Part shown: one piece after another, positions 1-5,350 of the stretch
Layout: every line of letters begins with the position of its first letter
Numbering within the stretch: the stretch's first letter is position 1
Notes under the pieces: model-generated
The model's input: the letters and a program-made list of their open reading frames with translations, nothing else
What the model was told of the DNA's origin: nothing
The model's database searches: none
Position numbers and translations under genes: made by a program
Assembly: GCA_052143655.1 (NCBI GenBank)
Contig: JBKQSL010000220.1
Location: 1-8,196, forward strand
Direction: 5' to 3'
Source of the DNA: CAVSUR01 sp052143655
GTDB taxonomy: Bacteria > Actinomycetota > Actinomycetes > Streptosporangiales > Streptosporangiaceae
Length of the DNA stretch: 8,196 nt

Positions 1-59
1 GCGACATACCAGTCCTCTTCCCGGTGCACGGCGGCGGTGAGAACCCGAGACGCAGACAT
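1..59 (-). CDS. HicB-like antitoxin, N-terminal fragment (runs off the left edge)
   Basis: Reading leftward from an ATG at 59-57, the first residues are MSASRVLTAAVHREEDWYVA, and the frame is still open at base 1. The pattern of a short beta strand, then hydrophobic-x-x-x-E/D-D-W-Y-V-A, is the typical opening of HicB-family antitoxins (partly degenerate RNase H-like fold), which pair with the HicA mRNA interferase. Only about 20 codons are visible, so the assignment rests on this motif alone. An in-frame GTG lies two codons upstream (65-63), and no clear Shine-Dalgarno fixes the start. No HicA-like gene is seen upstream on this strand, so a toxin partner would have to lie beyond the window or be absent. 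By the att-site orientation the gene is outside the integrated element. Confidence 0.45.
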   Translation of the reverse strand, partial: MSASRVLTAAVHREEDWYV

Positions 60-411
60 GAGCACAGGGTAACCCAGGCGGCTGACAGCGACCCTCCAGA
101 ATCCCTCCGAGTCGCTGTCGGCGCAGACCCAGGTGAACGCCACTCCTGGGCTACGCCTGCAACTACAGCGTGGTGGCGCCCGGGAGTGACTCAAGCCAGA
201 GTGCCAGTGCGGCTCAGGGCTCGGCCCAGGTTGCCGGGGGTGCCAGGGCGGCGGGTCGGCGGCCATCTTCACCCGGCTACTCGCCGGCTAAGACCAGCTG
301 GGCAGCGCCTCTATGTGCACCCTGATCGGACTGGTCATACAGAGCGATAGGCCTATTCACCAGACCCGTTCCACGGGCCTTGACCGTAGGGCCGTGATCA
401 TGCCCCTGACC
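60..411. other. Gene-free stretch between the HicB-like start and the att site
   Basis: About 350 bases with no convincing coding frame: every open frame here gives low-complexity Arg/Pro/Gly-rich translations without domain features. The only structure seen is a short hairpin (CCCGT / TCC loop / ACGGG, 365-377) downstream of the tRNA 3' end on the minus strand. It lacks a T-tract, so I do not call it a terminator. This may be the leader of the HicB-like gene plus former tRNA downstream sequence. Confidence 0.5.
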
Positions 412-458
412 TGGAGCCGCCTGTCGGAATCGAACCGACGACCTATTCATTACGAGTG
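412..458 (-). other. Attachment-site scar: 3' half of tRNA-Thr(CGT)
   Basis: On the minus strand the sequence reads as the 3' half of a threonine tRNA: anticodon loop CTCGTAA with anticodon CGT (454-452), variable loop AGGTC, T-arm GTCGG-TTCGATT-CCGAC, acceptor strand AGGCGGC, discriminator T, and encoded CCA (414-412). Upstream there is no matching 5' acceptor (GCCGCCT expected), no T8 or proper D-arm, and the anticodon stem has two mismatches. It is therefore not a functional tRNA. Tyrosine-integrase elements duplicate the 3' end of their tRNA target, leaving exactly such a fragment at the distal end. In that arrangement the fragment's 5' side faces the element, so the element should extend to the right and end at an intact tRNA-Thr(CGT). 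The fragment itself is clear; which end it marks is inference. Confidence 0.75.
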
Positions 459-551
459 CCTCTGACCACCGTACCCAGGCGTTCCGCACAGTGCATTTGC
501 GCAGGCAGATAACGGTTTCAGCATCGCCCGGAACGGCACTGCGTTTGCAGG

Positions 552-575
552 AACTGTCCCGACAACTGTCCCGAA
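552..575. repeat. Tandem 12-bp direct repeats inside the element end (arm-type site candidate)
   Basis: AACTGTCCCGAC (552-563) is followed immediately by AACTGTCCCGAA (564-575), identical at 11 of 12 positions. They lie about 95 bases inside the tRNA-derived att core. Short direct repeats at this distance from a tRNA att core are what tyrosine integrases use as arm-binding sites. They could instead be binding sites for an excisionase or another regulator. No integrase gene is visible in the window. Confidence 0.45.
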
Positions 576-607
576 GCCAGCAGCATCTCTCCCCAGTCCA
601 CGATGCC

Positions 608-646
608 GGCCGCCGCATGCACCCGAACGCATGCGGCGGCCCTTTT
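608..646 (+). terminator. Rho-independent terminator
   Basis: A perfect 13-bp stem (arms 608-620 and 629-641, loop ACCCGAAC) is followed by CTTTT. The T-tract lies on the plus strand only. No plus-strand gene precedes it in the integrated form. In an excised circle, a plus-strand gene at the far end of the element (often the integrase) would read across attP into this hairpin, so it may end that transcript and insulate the next gene. An ATG at 603 lies within it and was rejected as a start. Confidence 0.7.
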
Positions 647-686
647 GGCTACCCCCATCCGAGTTACCGGAAGGAACCGACCCGAG

Positions 687-1292
687 ATGACCATCCCGCA
701 CCACCGCCCGTACGAGGCCGCGGCCGCGGCAAGCGATTCTCGCGAGCGCCAGGCCGGCACGGATAGCCGCCAGGAAGCGACCAGCAACGCGGCCAGTGAC
801 GCCTACTTCGCGGCGCGGTCAGCCGTGATCCGCCTCGCCGAGGCCGACGGCGCACAGATACAGGAGCGGCCGCTCTGGCCGGGCGCGGCCGGCACGACTC
901 ACTATGCCGAGCCGCTGGCGGGCATCCGCGCCGCACAGATCCTGGAGCGCACCGCCGCCCGGGTCATCCGCGACTACGTGCGGCATGCCCGCGAGGCCGG
1001 AATCGGCTGGCGGGAGATCGGCGAAGCCCTCGGCCTGGCCGGGGACGGCGAACGAACCGGCTATGACCTGGCCGTCGCCGCCTACGAGCACGCGGCCGGA
1101 ACGCCGGACCTGTGGAATCACGTGAGTTGCTCCTACACGTGCCCGGCCTGCGCGCAGACCATCTCCGACCACGGACCGTATGAGAGCCACCCGGAGGACA
1201 ACGAGCAGGGCCACGCCGGCGGCTGTGCGCGGCTGGCCGCCGACGTCGCCGCCTGGCAGGCCGAGCGGGACTCCTGGGCAGAGGAGGGCTGA
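687..1292 (+). CDS. Hypothetical element protein with HTH-like block and Cys/His cluster
   Basis: A 201-aa protein of unknown function. The ATG at 687 was chosen over the longer in-frame ATG at 603 because GGAAGGA (669-675) lies 11 bases upstream and the 603 start is inside the terminator stem. Residues 1-35 look disordered. Residues 80-117 form a helical stretch ending in GIGWREIGEALGL (105-117), resembling the recognition part of a helix-turn-helix. Residues 148-180 contain C148-x3-C152-x2-C155 and later H162, H168, H176 and C180, a plausible zinc-binding cluster, with a final helix. The stop is 3 bases before the next ATG, so the genes are almost certainly co-transcribed. Proteins with this general look are common in actinomycete integrative elements. 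A regulatory or DNA-binding role is a guess from the motifs; I cannot name a family. Confidence 0.8.
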   Translation: MTIPHHRPYEAAAAASDSRERQAGTDSRQEATSNAASDAYFAARSAVIRLAEADGAQIQERPLWPGAAGTTHYAEPLAGIRAAQILERTAARVIRDYVRHAREAGIGWREIGEALGLAGDGERTGYDLAVAAYEHAAGTPDLWNHVSCSYTCPACAQTISDHGPYESHPEDNEQGHAGGCARLAADVAAWQAERDSWAEEG

Positions 1293-1295
1293 GCG

Positions 1296-2090
1296 ATGGC
1301 CAATCAAGAGGAAATCGCCGGGGCCGGCGTCCCGGCGACGGCAGGCGACCTCGCCCCTACTGGCGACCCGGACGGGCACCAGGCCGGCGCACAGGCAAGC
1401 CAGGAACAGGAACCGCGCCCGGTCACCTACGACGACGCCTCCCGGCTCTACGGTCCCGGCACGATCCGCGCCCGGGAGCGCTACGACGAACTGAGCATGC
1501 GGGACCACCTGGCCCGCGCCTACGCCAGCCTGCGGGCCTCGGGCGAGTACGACGCTGCCAGGCACGGCGCCGGGGACACGGAGCCAGTAACGGCCGCCGA
1601 GCACCTAGAGCTGCTGGCCACGGCGGAGTATCTCGCGCGCGCCTACAAGCCGGCGTTCGAGGTCGACAACGCGCTGCGTGCCGGTGCGAGCTGGGCGCAG
1701 GTCGCGGAGGCACTGGGCGCTGACGAGGCGATGGCCCGTGTGGAGTACCGGGCATGGGCTGACGGCCAGCACGACATGCTCACCTGGACCGAGGGCCGCC
1801 TGGGCATGAGCGACGCCGAGTATGCCGAAGCGCTGGCCCGGGCAGGCGAGCCGGAGCCGGGCGCGGCGAAGGCATACGCGGCCACGCATCGGGTGCTGTG
1901 CGTGCACGCTGACCAGGACGGCCAGGGCGCGCACTGGCTGGCGCCGGGCGAGAAGTGCGCCGCGGCGGGCGACCAGGCAGCCCGGGGATGCTCGCCCCGG
2001 ACGCGGTCGCCACCTATGCCGCCATGCTGGAGGCGACGGAAGCCGCCGAACCGGAGGCCGGATCATGAGCAACGCGCTGCGGGCCGATGA
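1296..2090 (+). CDS. Hypothetical element protein with HTH-like block; apparent 3' frameshift
   Basis: Starts at ATG 1296 behind GGAGGG (1283-1288). The first 45 residues or so look disordered and are rich in Ala/Gly/Gln. A helical region carries GASWAQVAEALG, matching in position and pattern the GIGWREIGEALG block of the preceding protein, so the two are probably distant relatives. A later LCVHADQDGQGAHW...GEKC segment may bind metal. Read as written, it ends at 2090 with an Arg/Pro-rich tail that overlaps the next gene by 26 bases and looks non-coding. Past about 1983-1988 (a CCCGGGGA run) the neighbouring frame gives MLAPDAVATYAAMLEATEA and stops at 2066-2068, in an ATGA overlap with the next gene. 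One missing base in the G run would restore a 257-aa protein. This is a recent mutation or a sequence error. Function unknown. Confidence 0.7.
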   Translation: MANQEEIAGAGVPATAGDLAPTGDPDGHQAGAQASQEQEPRPVTYDDASRLYGPGTIRARERYDELSMRDHLARAYASLRASGEYDAARHGAGDTEPVTAAEHLELLATAEYLARAYKPAFEVDNALRAGASWAQVAEALGADEAMARVEYRAWADGQHDMLTWTEGRLGMSDAEYAEALARAGEPEPGAAKAYAATHRVLCVHADQDGQGAHWLAPGEKCAAAGDQAARGCSPRTRSPPMPPCWRRRKPPNRRPDHEQRAAGR

Positions 2091-2370
2091 CCGGCAGCTG
2101 ATTCTGGACGCGCTGAACCGGCAGCATGACGACCTGCGCCGTAAGGCCGGCGGCCGCCAGCTGCCCGGGGAGCGCTACGCCTCGCTGCGTCGTTATCACC
2201 GGGAGCGGGCGGACCGCTCGCCGCAGCTGGCCGCCGAACTAGCGCAGGTGCCTTGCGGGGATTACGTGCTGATTAGCGGACGGACGCGGGCGGACGCCGA
2301 GCGCGACCGCGCAGCTGGCAGCCGTGCGCTCGGTCAGCTGTACGACAGCGGACCGGAGGCCGGGCAATGA
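2065..2370 (+). CDS. Small hypothetical protein, translationally coupled
   Basis: A 101-aa charged, Arg-rich, probably all-helical protein without transmembrane segments or recognised motifs. It starts at ATG 2065 with GGAGG (2053-2057) 7 bases upstream. The ATG overlaps the TGA of the frame-corrected upstream gene (ATGA), implying translational coupling. The C-terminal half includes GDYVLISGRTRADAERDRAAGSR in two short segments. Its own stop forms another ATGA-type overlap with an ATG at 2367, whose frame ends after 15 codons. That suggests the operon once continued and was broken by the IS material that follows. Function unknown. Confidence 0.75.
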   Translation: MSNALRADDRQLILDALNRQHDDLRRKAGGRQLPGERYASLRRYHRERADRSPQLAAELAQVPCGDYVLISGRTRADAERDRAAGSRALGQLYDSGPEAGQ

Positions 2371-2387
2371 GGTTTTCCCAGCAACTT

Positions 2388-2525
2388 TCAGGTGAGCATC
2401 TTATGCTCGAATAGCACCAGGACAAGCGCGGCCCGGGCGATCTGGGGCTCGCGGTGACGTGCTGGAGGGTTTGCCAGCGCTGGGTCAAGAGCGCCGACCG
2501 CAAGAGCGCATTCCGGGTCCGGGTA
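2388..2525 (-). pseudogene. Possible transposase C-terminal remnant
   Basis: On the minus strand the stretch just before a TGA at 2390-2388 reads PQIARAALVLVLFEHKMLT, with actinobacterial codon use. It is a short hydrophobic helix ending in a basic tail, like the C-terminus of many IS transposases. A few codons upstream the better-looking sequence moves to another frame (TQRWQTLQHVTASP), and a stop closes the first frame at 2526-2528. No start or catalytic motif remains. It immediately follows the cut-off coupled ORF at 2367-2414, consistent with an old insertion that disrupted the operon and was later reduced. I cannot assign a family. Confidence 0.3.
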
Positions 2526-2543
2526 TTAATGTCAGGCTCCTTG

Positions 2544-2553
2544 ACCCCCTGGA
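2544..2553. repeat. Target-site duplication, left copy
   Basis: ACCCCCTGGA directly abuts the left inverted repeat of the ISAs1-family element and is identical to 4364-4373 beyond the right end. Confidence 0.9.
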
Positions 2554-2756
2554 CAGGGTGCCTGCAAGGTGCATGATCGTTTGAGTGCTTGGCGTGCTGG
2601 TGCTGGCCAGCGGCGTCAACCCGGCTGGCTGCTGACGGGTGGCCGTGTTCCGTGCCGGGCTGTGGTCACGACGTGATCGCGTCGGGGTAACGCTGCGGGT
2701 GCCGACGGGTTCGTCCCGGTGACGCCGGTATTTGCGCGTGTCGTTCCGGGATGGGC

Positions 2757-2816
2757 GGGGCTCCGCGGAAAAGACTGGTTCTTCGCGAAAATCACCGTCT
2801 GTTCCGGAGGAGCCCC
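2757..2816 (+). promoter_or_regulatory. Hairpin sequestering the transposase ribosome binding site
   Basis: GGGGCTCC (2757-2764) pairs with GGAGCCCC (2809-2816). The pairing continues inward as CGGAA (2766-2770) with TTCCG (2802-2806), giving 13 base pairs around a small internal loop. The right arm contains the Shine-Dalgarno GGAGGA (2806-2811) of the transposase GTG start at 2819. IS elements use such stems so that transcripts entering from outside fold and block translation, while transcripts starting inside the element lack the left arm. No convincing internal promoter was identified. Confidence 0.5.
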
Positions 2817-2818
2817 GC

Positions 2819-4235
2819 GTGTTCCAGTCTGCCATGCCCGTGATGTGCCGTGCCCTGGTTCCGGAGGTGCTGCCGGCGGTGATGCCGGTCATGCCGGCGG
2901 TCCCGGAGGTGCTGCCCGCGCCGCCGCCGGCGCTGGTGCTGCCGGGCCGGCTGCCTGCGGATCTGCCGGCCGCGGGGCGTGCCGCGCTGGCCGTGGCGCT
3001 GGCGGGGGCGGTGCCGGGCGGGCGGCCGGAGCGCGGGGAGCTGGCGCGGGCGGCGGGGCCGGCGTGCTGGGACGGGGGTGAGTGCGCGCGGCTGCGGGGG
3101 TTCCTGGAGTCCGTCGCTGATCCCCGCGACCCGCGGGGCCGCGTGTATCCGCTGAGTTACCTGCTGGCGTTGCCGCTGGTGGCGGGCATGGCCGGGGACG
3201 ACGAGCTGGACGCGGCCGGGGAGTGGATAGCGTCGGCGCCCGAGGAGGTCCTGGCCCGGCTGGGCGCCCCGCGGGACCGCGCGGGGCGGGCAGGCCGCCC
3301 GGACGCTACCACGCTCGGGCGCGTTCTCGCCCGCGCTGACCAGTGCCAGTACGATGACGCGCTGTGCTCCTGGGCCGCTGCCCGCGCCCGCGCGCAGCGC
3401 CCCGGCCTGCGGAAGCACCTGCGGATCGATGGCAAGGCGCTGCGCGGTGCCCGCCGGGACGGCCGCGCGCCGATGCTGCTGTCAGGGATCTGGGACGACG
3501 GCACCACCGCAGCGCAGCTGCCAGTCAGCTCCAAGACCAACGAAATCCCGGTCTTCCGCCAGCTCCTGGGAAAGATCCCCGGTGAGGAGCTCAGGGACAC
3601 GGTGATCACCGCGGACCAGATGCACACGCAGCGGGAACACGCCCGGCAGATCGCGCGCAAGAACGGGCACTACGTGTTCACGATCGGGGAGAACCAGCCG
3701 GGACTGTTCGCGGCCGCCGACGCGCTGTGCTGGGAATCGGTCGCCGTCGAAGCCTGGACGGCTGACCGCGGGCACGGCCGGACCGACGTGCGCACCATCA
3801 AGACCATGCCGCCCACCGCGCGCATCAGCGCCCTGTTCCCGCACGTCAGGCAAGTTTTCCTGGTCGAGCGCTACAGCTACGGCCCGGACGGGAGCCTTCT
3901 CAGCGCCGTCGCCGTCCCCGGCATCACCAGCCTGGCCCCGTACCAGGCCGACCCCGGCGACCTGCTGGCATACCTGCGCGGGCACTGGGCCATCGAAATG
4001 CACCACTACGTCCGCGATGTCTGCTTCGGGGAAGACGCCAGCCGCGTCAGCCGCGCACACACAGGCCAAGGCCGCCATCCGCAACACCATCATCGGCATC
4101 TTGCACCTGCACCGGATACCGAACCTCGCCGCGCAGCTGCGCATCAACCACCGCGACCCCTACCGGCTCCCGCTGCAGCTCCTCGGCCTCACCACACCAC
4201 AGGCGCCGCTGACCGGAAACCACGCCGTGACCTGA
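2819..4235 (+). pseudogene. ISAs1-family DDE transposase, frameshifted near the C-terminus
   Basis: Cut-and-paste transposase of the ISAs1 (H-repeat-associated) family. The start is taken as GTG 2819, with GGAGGA 7 bases upstream; the frame is open further 5' but without a ribosome site. The first 80 residues are Pro/Ala/Leu-rich. The family's N-terminal module follows (LRGFLESVADPRDPRGRVYP, then a hydrophobic stretch). The catalytic acids appear to be D204 (RIDGKALRGAR), D266 (VITADQMHTQREHA) and E393 (GHWAIE), followed by VRDVCFGEDASRV. Between 4041 and 4056 the reading must shift by one base: the original frame runs into a non-coding His/Pro-rich tail, while the next frame gives the expected C-terminus (AAIRNTIIGILHL ... 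PLQLLGL) and stops at 4235. All three acids precede the break. This family is not known to frameshift by design, so this is a mutation or sequence error. About 471 residues if repaired. Confidence 0.88.
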
Positions 4236-4363
4236 ATGCGACAAACCCGCCGCACCCAGGGACGGCAACTCCACCGCACCCGCCCGGCCCCCCGCCCGGC
4301 CAGCACAAACACAAATCAGCCATCCGACCCGCTAAACGAACAAGAGACCTTGCAGCCGCCCTG

Positions 4364-4373
4364 ACCCCCTGGA
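4364..4373. repeat. Target-site duplication, right copy
   Basis: ACCCCCTGGA directly follows the right inverted repeat of the ISAs1-family element. It is the second copy of the 10-bp duplication at 2544-2553. Confidence 0.9.
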
Positions 4374-4485
4374 CTTTCGCACTTTTCTGGTATCCCTGGT
4401 CACGAGGGGCCATCTGCGCGGATGGGGTGATCGCGACACGCCGACCGGGTCTGGCCCAAGATCCGTGATCTAGGGCGGGATAGAC
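4374..4485. other. Leader DNA upstream of the IS701-like transposase
   Basis: No gene is seen. Removing the ISAs1 element joins 2531-2553 to this DNA, so it is probably the 5' non-coding end of the IS701-like element, with TTAATGTCAGG (2526-2536) near its outer border. The only local symmetry noted is AGATC-CGT-GATCT (4459-4471). The outer end cannot be verified because the other end of that element is missing. Confidence 0.3.
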
Positions 4486-4542
4486 GGAAGCATCGGCGGT
4501 GCTGAATGCCCGCCTCTTCCGAGGGAGCCCGCCGGTGCTTCC
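4486..4542 (+). promoter_or_regulatory. Hairpin covering the start codon of the second transposase
   Basis: GGAAGCATCGGCGG (4486-4499) is complementary to CCGCCGGTGCTTCC (4529-4542) at 13 of 14 positions, the remaining one being a G-U wobble in RNA. The right arm contains the GTG start (4535-4537), and the Shine-Dalgarno GAGGGAG (4521-4527) sits at the edge of the loop. As with the neighbouring ISAs1 element, this would block translation of read-through transcripts. Confidence 0.5.
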
Positions 4543-5350
4543 GCCGCTGAATCTACCGGTTTCGCTGCTGAGCGTGCTGATAATGGTGCGCCCGTGTTTC
4601 ACCGCGCCGGCGTTCACCACCTTCTGCGGCCTGGTCGCGGGCCTGGCCGGGCAGGTCCGCCGCCGCACGGTGGCGGGCATGCTGCTGGGCGCCTGCCTGC
4701 AGCACCTGTGGCCGCACGACCGCGCTCACTATTTCTTCTCCCGGGCGCGCTGGCAGATCGACGAGCTGGGCATCGCAATCGCCCGCCTGGTCGTGGAGAT
4801 CCTGATCGAGCCGGGCGCCGATGTCATCGTGCGCACTGGATGACTCGGTGTTCGTCCGGTCCGGTCCAGGGTCCACGGGGCGGGGTGGCAGCATGACGGC
4901 AGCGCCAAGAACCTGCAGAAACTGTCCTACGGCAACTGCTTCGTCACCGTCGGGATCGTGGTGCGGCTGCCGTTCTGCTCCTGGGCCTGGTGCCTGCCGG
5001 TGCTGGCCCGGCTGCACCTGCCCGGCAAGGGCGCCGGCCCGTCCAAGGTGGCGGTCGCCGCGCAGCTGGTCGCGCTGCTGGCGGCCGCGCTCGGCGGCCG
5101 GCGGCTGCACGTGGTCGCCGACGCCGCCTGCCACGGGCCCGCGCTGCGCGCCCTGCCGGTGAACGTCACCTGGACCTGCCGGCTGTCCAGGACCGCGGTG
5201 CTGTACGACCTGGCGCCGCCGCGCACCGGCAGGCGGGGCCGGCCCAGGACCAAGGGCGAACGGCTAGGCACCCCCGCCGAGCTGGCCGGGAACGCGACCT
5301 GGACCACTCACCAGGTGGTCACCTGCCATGGTGTCAGCCGTGAGATTTGA
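4535..5350 (+). pseudogene. IS701/DDE_5-like transposase, two frameshifts and C-terminal truncation
   Basis: Remnant of a DDE transposase of the DDE_5/IS701-like type common in Streptomyces. GTG 4535 with GAGGGAG 8 bases upstream gives MLPPLNLPVSLLSVLIMVRP, then RARWQIDELGIAIARLVVE. At about 4832 one extra base moves the frame by one; LDDSVFVRSGP, with the first catalytic Asp, is read there. After 4867 one missing base returns it to the first frame (QHDGSAKNLQKL, IVVRLPFC, VADAACHGPALR with the second Asp, YDLAPPRTGRRGRPR). The frame then stops at 5350, about 270 codons in, where relatives run on by well over 100 residues with the catalytic Glu. The right inverted repeat is also gone. The end overlaps the convergent clpB-TIR stop at 5334, so the truncation point lies at or next to that gene's 3' end. 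Not functional as written. Confidence 0.82.

Larger units (their letters stand above)
2554..4363 (+). mobile_element. ISAs1-family insertion sequence, complete, with target-site duplication
   Basis: The boundaries come directly from the sequence. The left end CAGGGTGCCTGCAAGGT (2554-2570) and the reverse complement of the right end, CAGGGCGGCTGCAAGGT (4347-4363), match at 15 of 17 positions. The element is flanked by perfect 10-bp direct repeats ACCCCCTGGA (2544-2553 and 4364-4373). The ISAs1 family makes 8-10 bp duplications and its ends commonly begin CAGG. The 1810-bp length accommodates one transposase gene plus a 250-bp leader. The intact duplication shows this was a simple, comparatively recent insertion. 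The DNA into which it jumped reads continuously from 2531-2553 into 4374 onward and is probably the upstream part of the IS701-like element. Confidence 0.9.

Noticed and set aside
24..350. Plus-strand open frame at the left edge
   Set aside because: Arg/Pro-rich low-complexity translation with no ribosome site; the minus strand gives the HicB-like start.
412..486. Intact tRNA-Thr gene on the minus strand
   Set aside because: The 5' acceptor strand and D-arm expected to match AGGCGGC are missing and the anticodon stem is mismatched; only the 3' half is present.
603..686. Longer start (ATG 603) for the gene ending at 1292
   Set aside because: It lies in the terminator hairpin with no ribosome site; ATG 687 has GGAAGGA at good spacing.
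2541..4374. TGACCCCCTGGAC at both ends read as IS inverted repeats
   Set aside because: The copies are direct, not inverted; they are the target-site duplication plus neighbouring bases, and the true inverted repeats lie inside them.
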